A stretch of DNA of 53,513 bases from Candidatus Cryptobacteroides faecipullorum (GTDB lineage: Bacteria; Bacteroidota; Bacteroidia; Bacteroidales; UBA932): the NCBI GenBank assembly GCA_017694885.1, contig JADIMH010000056.1:1-53513 (forward strand), written 5' to 3'. Of the stretch, positions 44,166 to 53,098 are shown one piece after another. Positions within the stretch are counted from its first letter, which is position 1; the number at the start of each line of letters is the position of its first letter. The notes under the pieces were generated by a model that searched no databases, was not told the DNA's origin, and saw only the letters and a list, made by a program, of their open reading frames with translations. Both the position numbers and the translations under genes were made by a program.

Positions 44166-46667
44166 TCAGAAGTAATAGCCGAAACCGACATAGAAGCCTG
44201 CCTTGCGGGTAATGCTCGACCAGTGGAGGTTGGCCATAAGAGGGCCGAGGACAGTATCGAACGCATATTCTATTCCGGCTCCGAAATATCCAGGTCCCGA
44301 CACATAGGACGAGAAGTCATTGCTGTCCCTCATATAATTGACAATCCCGGTCACATAATGGTTGCGGGCCACATTGAACCGGAAATCGGCCCTGAATGTC
44401 GTGAGGATATTCCTGGCGAGAGCAAGATTGTTCACTCCTATGAAAGGTATCTGCTGGTCGATGTATCTCCCCGGTATCGAACCGCCGATGCAGTTGACGT
44501 ACGGAAGAGGCACCCGGTTTCCCAGAAGGAAACGGACATTGGCCGAAGGTATGATCGAGAATACGCCCCCGGTATTTATGACCCCTTTGACATCGGCCTG
44601 AAGCGCATGGAAATTGTTGAACCTGTATGGGAATCCGGCAAATGTCCATCCGTAGCTGACTCCTGCCGTAAAGCCGGATTTCGGGAAATAACCGTCATCA
44701 AAAGTATCCGCCCTGGCATTCAGGAAAAGGGAAATGTAGTCGTTGCGCATCTGGTCCGGGTTGTAGTCTCCGAAAATCCCTCCTGAAGAATAAAGCGAGC
44801 GGAGATTGAAATAATCGTTCCTCAGCCCGAACTGTATGTCGAACAGCGACCAGTTGATATTGGAGATATAGAATTCCTGACGGACATTCAGATAATCCAG
44901 ATTGAACCTCGAAGAGGTATAGTCAAGAAGGTTCATCCCCGTCCATCGGACAGATGCCGTAGCGTTGAGCGTAGGGGATTTAGGGGAATTATAGGTATAG
45001 TGGAACCTGAAATACGGATTGGTGCTTATCTTTCCGGTGAAATCGAAAACAGATCCCTGGAGCTTGTGCGCATTGAGCGAGACATTGAGAAGTACCGATA
45101 CCACCTCTTCCGTATCCAGACGCACGCCGAATCCGAAATGATGGATAGGCCCGGGCTTGCAGTTTATGACCAGATGGAAAGGCTGTTCCGAACCCTCAAG
45201 CTCGTATGTGACATAATCATAGGCCTGCGTACCGAAAACCGCCGCCACCGCATTCTCGATGTCCTGCCTGCATACCCTGTCTCCGGGACCGATATTTATC
45301 TTTTTCATCAGGATTTCCTGTTCCTGCTCCCCGACACCTCTTATTTCTACTCCGTCCACATAGACCGGATCTGAGTTTATATCCAGAGCCTTGGCATTGT
45401 GCAGGACCAAAGTGTCCTGCCCTACCATATGTTTTATATTCAACAGTTTGTCCGAATTCTGATAAGCGGCGACAAATCCTTTATGAATGATACGGTCTAT
45501 GCTTTCTGAATCAAAACTCATCATGTTGTACTCTTCCAGGTCAGGCTTTATGTTAACATCGGCAAGGCCCACATTCTGCTCGTAGACCGAACGCCCGAGC
45601 ATATCTATCCCGGCATTTATGATATCGCCTATGTTGTTTATCTGGTCATAGCGTTTCCTGCCGCTGGAGACATCCACACCTATTACTATGTCCGCCCCCA
45701 TCCGACGGGCAAGGGCAGTCGGATAATTGTCCCTCATTCCACCGTCTACCAGCACCATGCCGTCCACTTTCACAGGAGCGAATATTCCCGGGATCGACAT
45801 TGTGGAGCGCAGTGCGGTGGTTATCTTGCCGGAATGCCATACCTTTGCCTTCCCCGACGCCAGATCGGTCGCGACGCAGGCGAACGGTATCGGAAGATCA
45901 TTGAAATCCAAAGAATCCTGATATCCTACAGACAAGGCACTGAAAAGATTCTGTACGTTCTGTCCGTATATATAACCCGACGGAAGGCTTCCTAAAAGGT
46001 TATCCTTGACAATATCCGACGCCACTCCGCTGTCCGCCCCGAGCACAAGTTTCCCGTCATGCCTCTGGACATCGGTACTTTCAAACTGCTCGGGCATGTC
46101 GGGTTCATCATCGCTCCCCTGCCCGGAAAGACCGCCAGAATACCGGAGTCCGTCCGCCTTCTGCTCCAGATAATATTCTTTCCTGTAATAGAACGGGAAT
46201 GAAAGGAGATACTTCTCCTTGTACTTTTTCTCCGAATAGGATATGAATTCCATCGGTATCCTGTCGCTCAGCGCAAGATCCCAGTCGATGCTCCTTACTA
46301 TTGCCTCGAGTTCCCCGATGCTGTATCCCAACGCATATATTCCTCCGACAAGTCCGCCCATACTGGTTCCGAGGACCATATCTACAGGCATGCCTATGGA
46401 TTCCAGATACGCGATAGCGCCTATATGGGCCGCACCTTTGGCTCCCCCTCCGCTCAGGACCAGGGCTACCGTCGGCCTGTGCCGGCGGATACTGTCCATC
46501 CTGGCCCTGATCTCTGCGATACTTGCAGAATCGTCGCCGACAGTCCTGACGGCATATGAAAGGCTGTCCCCGGACTCATAGATGACAGACTGTTTTTCAC
46601 CGGCACGAATCCCTGTCCAGAGACCGGACAATAAAAAGAATACGGTAAGAGTCAGAAACTTATTCAT
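44166..46667 (-). CDS. Patatin-like phospholipase with outer-membrane barrel
   Basis: An 833-residue protein laid out like the type Vd (PlpD-like) autotransporters: signal peptide (to about Ala22), patatin domain (about 65-330) with oxyanion loop SGGGAKGAA (72-80), nucleophile S102 in GTSMGG and the Asp in VDGGMRDN, a POTRA-like segment (about 430-510), and a 16-strand BamA/Omp85-type barrel to the C-terminal Phe. The patatin domain hydrolyses lipid esters, probably phospholipids. It is followed by recX and preceded by rlmN on the same strand. Confidence 0.9.
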   Translation of the reverse strand: MNKFLTLTVFFLLSGLWTGIRAGEKQSVIYESGDSLSYAVRTVGDDSASIAEIRARMDSIRRHRPTVALVLSGGGAKGAAHIGAIAYLESIGMPVDMVLGTSMGGLVGGIYALGYSIGELEAIVRSIDWDLALSDRIPMEFISYSEKKYKEKYLLSFPFYYRKEYYLEQKADGLRYSGGLSGQGSDDEPDMPEQFESTDVQRHDGKLVLGADSGVASDIVKDNLLGSLPSGYIYGQNVQNLFSALSVGYQDSLDFNDLPIPFACVATDLASGKAKVWHSGKITTALRSTMSIPGIFAPVKVDGMVLVDGGMRDNYPTALARRMGADIVIGVDVSSGRKRYDQINNIGDIINAGIDMLGRSVYEQNVGLADVNIKPDLEEYNMMSFDSESIDRIIHKGFVAAYQNSDKLLNIKHMVGQDTLVLHNAKALDINSDPVYVDGVEIRGVGEQEQEILMKKINIGPGDRVCRQDIENAVAAVFGTQAYDYVTYELEGSEQPFHLVINCKPGPIHHFGFGVRLDTEEVVSVLLNVSLNAHKLQGSVFDFTGKISTNPYFRFHYTYNSPKSPTLNATASVRWTGMNLLDYTSSRFNLDYLNVRQEFYISNINWSLFDIQFGLRNDYFNLRSLYSSGGIFGDYNPDQMRNDYISLFLNARADTFDDGYFPKSGFTAGVSYGWTFAGFPYRFNNFHALQADVKGVINTGGVFSIIPSANVRFLLGNRVPLPYVNCIGGSIPGRYIDQQIPFIGVNNLALARNILTTFRADFRFNVARNHYVTGIVNYMRDSNDFSSYVSGPGYFGAGIEYAFDTVLGPLMANLHWSSITRKAGFYVGFGYYF

Positions 46668-46695
46668 ATATGGTTTTCAATGTAAAGATCACCTG

Positions 46696-47793
46696 TTACA
46701 CGCTTTTGTCTTTATGCCGGCCTGCCAGCATACCGCATGCAGCCAGGATATCCTCGCCTCTGGAAGCGCGGATAGTGGTAGTGATCCCCGCCCTTGAGAG
46801 CCTGTCCCGGAACAGTTCCATGACACCCTGCGAAGAAGGGCCATAAGGAAAATCCGGTATTTTGTGGAACCTTATCAGATTCACCCTGCATTCCAGTCCG
46901 GCAAGCATGCGGGAAAGAGCGTCAGCATGCCTTTTGGTATCATTGAATCCTGCAAACATGGTATATTCGAAACTTACACGGCGTTGTCCGGTAAAGTCAT
47001 ACTGTCTTATAAGTTCCAGGACATCCTCTATGGGATACGCGTTCTCGACCGGCATCATGGACAGACGTTCGTCAGGGAAAGGATTATGCAGACTGACGGC
47101 CAAATGGCAGCGGCTTTCATCGAGGAACCTCTTCAGGAAAGGCAGTACTCCTATGGTAGAGAGTGTGATGCGCTTCGGACTCCAGGCGAACCCCCAGTCA
47201 GAAGTCAGGACTTCAATGGCCCTGGCAACGTTCTCATAGTTATCCAGAGGCTCGCCCATTCCCATGAATACCGCATTTGTGAGGGCATCGGATTCATCTA
47301 CTGATATGAACTGCGAAATGATATCCGCTGCCGAAAGATGTCCATGGAACCCTTGTCTTCCGGTCATGCAGAACCTGCAGCCCATGCGGCATCCCGACTG
47401 GGAAGACACGCACAGGGTAGCCCTGTCACCATCGGGTATCATGACGGCTTCTACGGCCCCGGCCTCGGTTGCCGGCGCATTTACCGGACCGGTGACGTCT
47501 TTTCCGGGAGGACACTGCAAGCTTCTGCTGAATATCCCTTCCACCGGGAAAAGATACTTTCTGGTCCCGTCCGACGATACCTGCAACCGGCTGTAAGGGG
47601 TCACCCCTACCTCATATCTTTCATTGAGGGCGGCACGCCCGGCCTTGGAAATATCCGTCATCTGGTCTATCGTCCTGACTTTCTTCTGATAAAGCCATCT
47701 GGCCATCTGGCCTGCGGCGAATTTCGGGAGGCCGGCCTCCAGGGCTACTGTCTTCAGTTCGTCCGGCGTTTTTCCTAAGAGTCTCTGTTTCAT
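46696..47793 (-). CDS. rlmN: Dual-specificity RNA methyltransferase RlmN
   Basis: A radical-SAM enzyme that makes 2-methyladenosine in 23S rRNA (A2503) and some tRNAs. 365 residues from ATG 47793. The iron-sulfur cluster ligands are C135, C139 and C142 (CRMGCRFCMTG); the GMGEPLDN loop and the C-terminal Cys in ILAACGML are present. Residues about 87-113 form an insertion (starting IFSRSLQCPPGK) that E. coli RlmN lacks. The -7 box ends 6 bp from the ATG, implying a nearly leaderless mRNA. Confidence 0.96.
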   Translation of the reverse strand: MKQRLLGKTPDELKTVALEAGLPKFAAGQMARWLYQKKVRTIDQMTDISKAGRAALNERYEVGVTPYSRLQVSSDGTRKYLFPVEGIFSRSLQCPPGKDVTGPVNAPATEAGAVEAVMIPDGDRATLCVSSQSGCRMGCRFCMTGRQGFHGHLSAADIISQFISVDESDALTNAVFMGMGEPLDNYENVARAIEVLTSDWGFAWSPKRITLSTIGVLPFLKRFLDESRCHLAVSLHNPFPDERLSMMPVENAYPIEDVLELIRQYDFTGQRRVSFEYTMFAGFNDTKRHADALSRMLAGLECRVNLIRFHKIPDFPYGPSSQGVMELFRDRLSRAGITTTIRASRGEDILAACGMLAGRHKDKSV

Positions 47794-47798
47794 GTCGG

Positions 47799-47806
47799 CA
47801 AAGTTA
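47799..47806 (-). promoter_or_regulatory. rlmN promoter, near-leaderless
   Basis: CAAAGTTA on plus is TAACTTTG on minus. Only 5 bp separate it from the ATG at 47793. Confidence 0.6.
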
Positions 47807-47841
47807 TATAAATTTGAGTTTACAGAACATCCGTGAAATAT

Positions 47842-47849
47842 TATATTTG
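47842..47849 (+). promoter_or_regulatory. prmA promoter
   Basis: TATATTTG, 27 bp before the prmA ATG; divergent from the rlmN box. Confidence 0.65.
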
Positions 47850-47876
47850 TACTTTTGAACAATAATCGGTTACAAT

Positions 47877-48737
47877 ATGAACAGCCAGGAATACATCGAA
47901 GTATCTGTAAAACTCGAACCCTTTTCCGAGGAAAACGCTGAAATCCTTATGGCGGAACTGGAAGATATGCCTTTCGAGTCATTCGCAATCGAAGATCCTT
48001 TCCTGAAATGCTACATTTCCAAGGAACAGTACTCGGCACAGATGCTCAAGCTGGTGCTGGACGGTATGGAAGAAGACAGTTTCGCTGTCACGGGATTCTA
48101 TGCCAGACTCATTCCTCCGGCCAACTGGAACGCCCAGTGGGAAAGCCAGTTCAGTCCCATCGTAGTGGACAGGAAATGCACCATAAAGGCGCCTTTCCAT
48201 ACGGGACTGCGCCGCACCAGGTTCAATATTACCATCGAGCCGCACATGGCTTTCGGCACGGGCCATCACCAGACCACATACATGATGTGCCGAGCTCTGA
48301 TGCAGGACGAAACCGGAATCAAAGGGAAAACAGTACTCGACATGGGATGCGGAACGGCAGTTCTGGCCATTCTGGCGGCAAAACTCAGGGCCGGACATGT
48401 ATATGCGATAGACATCGATGCGGTAGCGGCGAAATCCGCGTATGACAACACATGCATAAACAGGGTATCGCGCCGAATCGAAACATACTGCGGGGATGCA
48501 TCCCTTCTCCAGATGGGCAAATACGACATCATCCTGGCCAACATAAACAGGAACATCCTTCTGCAGGACATGCCTACATATGCAAGGGCACTGCGCAGCG
48601 GAGGCTGTATTTACCTCAGCGGCTTTTTTACCGATGACAGGCCCGTGCTGACGGAAGCCGCCGGGAAAGCCGGGCTGGAATACATGTCGGAAGACTCGAT
48701 GGATAACTGGTGCATGCTGAAATTCAGGAAAGCATAG
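47877..48737 (+). CDS. prmA: Ribosomal protein L11 methyltransferase
   Basis: A 286-residue SAM-dependent methyltransferase that trimethylates L11. An N-terminal substrate-recruiting domain is followed by a Rossmann domain: IEPHMAFGTGHHQTT, motif I LDMGCGTAVLAILAA, acidic VYAIDIDAVA and the LANINRNIL catalytic loop. Own promoter; tRNA-Leu follows after a new promoter. Confidence 0.95.
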   Translation: MNSQEYIEVSVKLEPFSEENAEILMAELEDMPFESFAIEDPFLKCYISKEQYSAQMLKLVLDGMEEDSFAVTGFYARLIPPANWNAQWESQFSPIVVDRKCTIKAPFHTGLRRTRFNITIEPHMAFGTGHHQTTYMMCRALMQDETGIKGKTVLDMGCGTAVLAILAAKLRAGHVYAIDIDAVAAKSAYDNTCINRVSRRIETYCGDASLLQMGKYDIILANINRNILLQDMPTYARALRSGGCIYLSGFFTDDRPVLTEAAGKAGLEYMSEDSMDNWCMLKFRKA

Positions 48738-48753
48738 ACCGCTTCGCAAAATT

Positions 48754-48785
48754 TTTGCAAAAGATTTTTTTTCTATCTATCTTTG
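48754..48785 (+). promoter_or_regulatory. tRNA-Leu promoter
   Basis: TTTG (48754-48757), 20-bp spacer, TATCTTTG (48778-48785), 12 bp ahead of the mature tRNA end. Confidence 0.8.
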
Positions 48786-48797
48786 CCGACCGTGTCT

Positions 48798-48879
48798 GCG
48801 GGCGTGTTGTAATTGGTAGCCAAGCCAGACTTAGGATCTGGTGCCGCAAGGCGTATGGGTTCGAGTCCCTTCGCCCGCA
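48798..48879 (+). tRNA. tRNA-Leu (anticodon TAG)
   Basis: A class II tRNA of 82 nt. Acceptor GCGGGCG with CGCCCGC, anticodon stem CCAGA/TCTGG with loop CTTAGGA giving TAG, a long variable arm (TGCCGCAAGGCGT), T-arm with TTCGAGT loop, discriminator A; CCA not encoded. Confidence 0.95.
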
Positions 48880-48886
48880 CAAGGGG

Positions 48887-48923
48887 ACAGAGGCAGGATT
48901 TTCCGCCTCTGTTTTTGTTTTTA
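48887..48923 (+). terminator. tRNA-Leu terminator
   Basis: ACAGAGGC (48887-48894) pairs with GCCTCTGT (48905-48912), followed by TTTTTGTTTTT. Confidence 0.92.
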
Positions 48924-48965
48924 GCAGTCTGATATTTCGGCGATTATCTTAAAGACACAATCGAC

Positions 48966-50360
48966 ATGACCATGACCAAAGCGAAAATACTCGTAGTAGA
49001 TGACAATGCCGGAATCCGTTCGGCGCTCGGAATACTTCTGCCGATGCATTTCAGTCAGGTAGAGATGATCCCTTCCCCCAACGAGCTTATATCCAAGGCC
49101 GGAACATTCAGACCTGATGTCATTCTGCTGGACATGAATTTCCACAGGGACATAAACACAGGAAATGAAGGCCTTTATTGGCTATCGGAGATCAAATCCC
49201 GTTTCCCCGGCATGCAGGTCGTGCTATTTACGGCTTATGCCGACATAGCCCTGGCCGTGGAAGGGATGAAGCGCGGTGCAGCCGACTTCATCGTAAAGCC
49301 GTGGGACAACGGCAAGCTCATCAATATACTGGAAAATGCCTGCAGAAAAGCCGGAAAGCATGGGGCGGCCGCAAGCAGGCCGCAGGAAAGGCCCGCAAAC
49401 GCGCCGATGCTGTGGGGCACGGGAGCGGCCATGTCAGAAATCAGGAAAACCGTTGACAAAATCGCCATGACCGATGCCTCTGTCCTGATTACCGGGGAGA
49501 ACGGTACCGGCAAAGACGTGCTGGCAAAAGAAATACACAGGCTGTCAGGCCGCAGCGCGATGCCCATGATAAGCGTCGACCTGGGCGCCGTCCCTGAAAC
49601 ACTCTTTGAAAGCGAGCTGTTCGGGCATGCGAAAGGAGCTTTCACTGACGCCAAAACGGATTTCGCCGGCAAGTTCGAGCAGGCTCAGGGAGGGACACTG
49701 TTCCTGGATGAAATCGGGAACATTCCGCTCCACCTGCAGTCAAAGCTCCTGCGGGCCCTGCAGAACAGGACTGTCATCCGCGTGGGGGATACCCGCAGCA
49801 TACCTGTGAATATAAGGCTGGTATGCGCCACCAATATGGACCTGCCGCAGATGGTCCGCGACGGGAAATTCCGGGAAGATCTTTTCTACCGCATCAACAC
49901 GGTACGGATCCACCTTCCTCCGCTAAGGGAGAGGAAAGACGAAATCCCACGGCTTGCGGAAATGTTCCTTGAAAAATTTTCGGGACAATACAACCGCAGG
50001 GTGTCCTCTATCAGCGACGATGCCCTCCACGCGCTTGCCTCCATCCCCTGGAAAGGCAACATCAGGGAACTCCAGAACTGCATTGAGAAAGCGGTCATCA
50101 TGTCTGAAGGGGAAACGCTTACGGCAAGCGACATAATGTCATCCGGACCCGGACCGGACCTGCATGCCGGCCAGGGTGACTGCGACGGACAATCTCCTGC
50201 AGTCTGCAACGGAAACGGAGAGGATACTCTGGAGATGATAGAGGAAAAGGCCATACGGTCTGCCATGAAAAAATACAACGGCAACCTGTCCATGGTGGCC
50301 AAGACACTTGACATCAGCCGTCCGACATTATACAGCAAACTAAGGAAGTACAATATCTGA
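48966..50360 (+). CDS. NtrC-type sigma-54-dependent response regulator
   Basis: A 464-residue response regulator. Receiver domain (about 5-125) with phospho-acceptor D56 in VILLDMN; AAA+ domain with Walker A GENGTGKD, a GAFTDA loop in place of the usual GAFTGA, Walker B GGTLFLDEIG and the RELQNCIEKAVI region; C-terminal Fis-type helix-turn-helix ending SRPTLYSKLRKYNI. It should activate sigma-54 promoters when phosphorylated by the kinase encoded 21 bp downstream. GAFTDA is frequent in Bacteroidota and probably functional. Confidence 0.95.
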   Translation: MTMTKAKILVVDDNAGIRSALGILLPMHFSQVEMIPSPNELISKAGTFRPDVILLDMNFHRDINTGNEGLYWLSEIKSRFPGMQVVLFTAYADIALAVEGMKRGAADFIVKPWDNGKLINILENACRKAGKHGAAASRPQERPANAPMLWGTGAAMSEIRKTVDKIAMTDASVLITGENGTGKDVLAKEIHRLSGRSAMPMISVDLGAVPETLFESELFGHAKGAFTDAKTDFAGKFEQAQGGTLFLDEIGNIPLHLQSKLLRALQNRTVIRVGDTRSIPVNIRLVCATNMDLPQMVRDGKFREDLFYRINTVRIHLPPLRERKDEIPRLAEMFLEKFSGQYNRRVSSISDDALHALASIPWKGNIRELQNCIEKAVIMSEGETLTASDIMSSGPGPDLHAGQGDCDGQSPAVCNGNGEDTLEMIEEKAIRSAMKKYNGNLSMVAKTLDISRPTLYSKLRKYNI

Positions 50361-50381
50361 GAAACCTCATAACGTCCTTGA

Positions 50382-51623
50382 ATGGAACTTGAATATATAC
50401 TGATCCTGGCCGGAGCAATGGCGGCGACATTCATTGCAGCGGGTATCTATTTTACAGCCAGAACCCGCCGCAAGGTAGCCTATATGCTCGATGCGCTTGA
50501 AGACAAGGAAACCAATTTCAGATTCAGCGAGGACAGGGGCATGGAGAGGAAGTTCAACAGGACCCTGAACAGGATAAGGACAATATTCGAAAAGGAAAGG
50601 AACGAAATCCGGGAGCAGGAGCAATATTACGGCAAGATGCTCGACCACGTGCAGACGGGCATAGTGGTAGTAGATGAGGACGGTGAAAGGATCAACTATT
50701 GCAACGCCATGGCCCTCCGGATTCTCGGAATGGCTACTTTCAGCAATATCAAACAGTTGAAGCGGATCAGCGAGTCTCTTGACGTGGCCTTCCGCAAAGT
50801 GGCGGAAGGCGCCGAAGAAAAGGCGAGCTATTTCAACGAGTCATCCAGAGTCACGATATCCATCACGGCCTCCGAGGCGGAGATCCGTGGAAAGAATGTG
50901 AAAATAGTAGCTTTCAATGACATAAGCAGCGACATCGAGGAAAACGAATCCGCTTCCTGGACCCGGCTTATCAGGGTGCTTACGCATGAAATCATGAATA
51001 CGGTAACGCCTATCGCCTCTCTGAGCGATGCCCTTGTGAAGTATGCCGAATCCGATGCTTCGGAAGCGGAAAAGACAGACTCGCATGCCCCGGATATCAA
51101 GGCCGGGCTCCAGACGATAGCGACATCCGCAAACGGTCTGATAAAGTTCGTGGAATCATACAGGAACCTTACGCATATCGCCTCTCCTGTCAGGAAGGCA
51201 TTCTTCCTGAGAGAATTGATCGATACCATAAGAAAACTTACCGCTGAGCAGTTTGCCCGGGCCGGTGCAAGTTTCCTCTATGAAGAAAAAGATGAAGACA
51301 TACTGCTGTATGCAGACTTCGGACAGATATCGCAGATACTGGTGAATCTGGTCAGGAACGCTCTTCAGGCCGGAGCTTCGGAAATACGCATCACTGCATG
51401 GATAGACAGTATGGAAAGCGTGGTCGTGGATGTGGCGAACAACGGACAGCCTATCAGCAAGGAGAGCCGGGAAGAGATTTTCGTGCCGTTCTTTACGACC
51501 AAACCTTCCGGGACAGGTATCGGGCTGAGCATTTCACGCCAGATAATGCGTCTGCACAACGGCACTCTGCGCCTCTCGCGAAGCGATCCCGGCCAGACAG
51601 TCTTTACGCTTGTTTTCAGATAG
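50382..51623 (+). CDS. Sensor histidine kinase, NtrY/NtrB-like
   Basis: A 413-residue kinase. One N-terminal membrane helix (about 5-25) without a large outside domain, a linker coil, a PAS domain (about 85-185), a HisKA-like region with H202 in VLTHEIMNTVTPI, and a HATPase domain with NLVRNALQAGAS (N-box), DVANNGQPI and GTGIGLSISRQI. It senses a cytoplasmic or membrane signal through PAS and phosphorylates the regulator encoded just upstream. Confidence 0.92.
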   Translation: MELEYILILAGAMAATFIAAGIYFTARTRRKVAYMLDALEDKETNFRFSEDRGMERKFNRTLNRIRTIFEKERNEIREQEQYYGKMLDHVQTGIVVVDEDGERINYCNAMALRILGMATFSNIKQLKRISESLDVAFRKVAEGAEEKASYFNESSRVTISITASEAEIRGKNVKIVAFNDISSDIEENESASWTRLIRVLTHEIMNTVTPIASLSDALVKYAESDASEAEKTDSHAPDIKAGLQTIATSANGLIKFVESYRNLTHIASPVRKAFFLRELIDTIRKLTAEQFARAGASFLYEEKDEDILLYADFGQISQILVNLVRNALQAGASEIRITAWIDSMESVVVDVANNGQPISKESREEIFVPFFTTKPSGTGIGLSISRQIMRLHNGTLRLSRSDPGQTVFTLVFR

Positions 51624-51660
51624 CCTGAAAGACGCAGCCTCTACTGTAAAGGTCTCACAT

Positions 51661-52005
51661 TCACAGCATGGCAGCGACTTTGCGTATTGCATCAAGCTTC
51701 CGCATGAATGACTTATCCTTGCGTGTCATCCGCATATTATACCTTACCTGAAGACGTATCAACGGCTCCGCATCCACACCGAGCGCCGCCTCGAACATCA
51801 AAGCGGTTTTTTCTGTGAGGGGACGGTGTCCATTAAGGATTTCATTCAGAACAGAATACCCCATGCCCATCTGTTCAGCAAGTTTACGCTGTGAAATACC
51901 CCTGTATTCAATTTCATCTTTCAGTATCGAACCGGGATGAGTCGGATATGCCGGTTCGACATTATTTGCGATCATATTAGGATCTACTCCCGGCATTATA
52001 ATCAT
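51661..52005 (-). CDS. higA: HigA-type antitoxin
   Basis: About 114 residues with a Xre-family helix-turn-helix: HPGSILKDEIEYRGISQRKLAEQMGMGYSVLNEILNG (parts HPGSILKDEI and SQRKLAEQMGMG), a HigA hallmark. It binds the toxin and represses the operon. The start is taken at the ATG 52005; a TTG at 52011 is also in frame. It follows the toxin gene directly, the order higB-higA typical for this family. Confidence 0.9.
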   Translation of the reverse strand: MIIMPGVDPNMIANNVEPAYPTHPGSILKDEIEYRGISQRKLAEQMGMGYSVLNEILNGHRPLTEKTALMFEAALGVDAEPLIRLQVRYNMRMTRKDKSFMRKLDAIRKVAAML

Positions 52006-52011
52006 AATCAA

Positions 52012-52326
52012 TTATTTATAATGGTTTGACAAATCAGTTATATTACAGATGGTGGCAATTGCCTCTCCATCTTTAATGTGTTCCTCAAACTCGATGCGAT
52101 ACCTGTCATTTACCCTCACGGAAGACAGTCCGGTTTTATCTCCTTTGAGTTTTTCGTAGTTCAATGCATTATACTGCATAAGGCCAAGGACATTGGATGT
52201 CTCTCTCATCAAATCAATCACACGAATATACTTTCGTATTATTTGAGGCTGAAACCGGTGTTTTTTATCCGACAGTCCGGTTTTATATATCTCCAGCAGA
52301 TAAGCCTCATTAAAAATAATCTCCAT
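52012..52326 (-). CDS. higB: HigB-type RelE-family toxin
   Basis: A RelE/HigB mRNA interferase of 104 residues from ATG 52326 (MEIIFNEAYLLEIY). Conserved: YEKLKGDKTGLSSVRVNDRYRIEFE, with the LKGD and the VNDRYRI core, and a C-terminal ITDLSNHYK end with the His and Tyr expected for catalysis. Intact, so the pair is probably active. Its upstream frame to 52395 overlaps the promoter and is not used. Confidence 0.9.
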   Translation of the reverse strand: MEIIFNEAYLLEIYKTGLSDKKHRFQPQIIRKYIRVIDLMRETSNVLGLMQYNALNYEKLKGDKTGLSSVRVNDRYRIEFEEHIKDGEAIATICNITDLSNHYK

Positions 52327-52345
52327 GCCTGAATTTCTTTCGCTG

Positions 52346-52353
52346 CAAATATA
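52346..52353 (-). promoter_or_regulatory. higBA promoter
   Basis: CAAATATA on plus is TATATTTG on minus, 20 bp before the toxin start. Confidence 0.6.
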
Positions 52354-52465
52354 CGGTTTTTTCAATAAGTTCACAAAAAATGCGAATTTTTGCATATATC
52401 CGTATTAAGACTTTATTCCCGCGATAAAATTTTATACTTTTAAAGTTTGTTTGATTGTAACCTGT

Positions 52466-53095
52466 ATGAAAGAAGTAAATCCCGAAGAAACGACCCGTGC
52501 CTACGCATTTGAGATGTGGATGAACGCTCCGATGCCTATGGTCACATTGTTCAAGACACTGGATGTCACGAACCTGGCAAGAACGAGCAAAAGGAAAGGG
52601 ATGAAATTCAACATGCTGATGTGCTGGTGCATCGGAAAAGCGGCAAGCGGAATCAAGGAATTCTATATGCTGCCTGTCGGTGACAAACTTATCCGATACG
52701 ACAGCATAGCTGTCAATACCATCGTCTTAAACCGGGAAGGCGAGGTAAGTTCCTGCGACATTCCTTTCTCAAACGATTTGGGACAATTCAACGAGGATTA
52801 TCTACGTCTCACGAAACAAGTGGCAGAATGTTGCCGGAATCATGACCTGACCGACAGTATGGTCATCGGCACTTCCGCCCTCGTACAATACGAAATCGAC
52901 GGTGCAGTCGGAATGTACAGCGGAATATTCAACAACCCTTTTATGATCTGGGGTCGATACAGACGGCATCTGTGGAAACGGACTCTGACGGTCTCGTTCC
53001 AGTTCAACCACACCCAGATGGACGGCGCCCACGCTGCGGAATTCTTAGACAGGCTGCAGAAAGAGATCGAAGGATTGTCACTTATAAAAATTTGA
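52466..53095 (+). CDS. Chloramphenicol-acetyltransferase-like protein
   Basis: A 209-residue member of the CAT fold. The catalytic motif H182-T-Q-M-D186-G in FNHTQMDGAHAAEFLDRLQ fits the H-x3-D-G signature. The protein begins MKEVNPEETTRAYAFEMW at ATG 52466. CAT proteins are trimers that move an acetyl group from acetyl-CoA to a hydroxyl. Many Bacteroidales copies are housekeeping acetyltransferases of unknown substrate, so drug resistance cannot be claimed. The gene ends 3 bp before the GNAT gene: an operon. Confidence 0.85.
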   Translation: MKEVNPEETTRAYAFEMWMNAPMPMVTLFKTLDVTNLARTSKRKGMKFNMLMCWCIGKAASGIKEFYMLPVGDKLIRYDSIAVNTIVLNREGEVSSCDIPFSNDLGQFNEDYLRLTKQVAECCRNHDLTDSMVIGTSALVQYEIDGAVGMYSGIFNNPFMIWGRYRRHLWKRTLTVSFQFNHTQMDGAHAAEFLDRLQKEIEGLSLIKI

Positions 53096-53098
53096 ATT

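Noticed and set aside
52466..53095. Chloramphenicol resistance
   Set aside because: The catalytic motif fits the CAT fold, but many Bacteroidales have such proteins without resistance and the substrate cannot be read from sequence.
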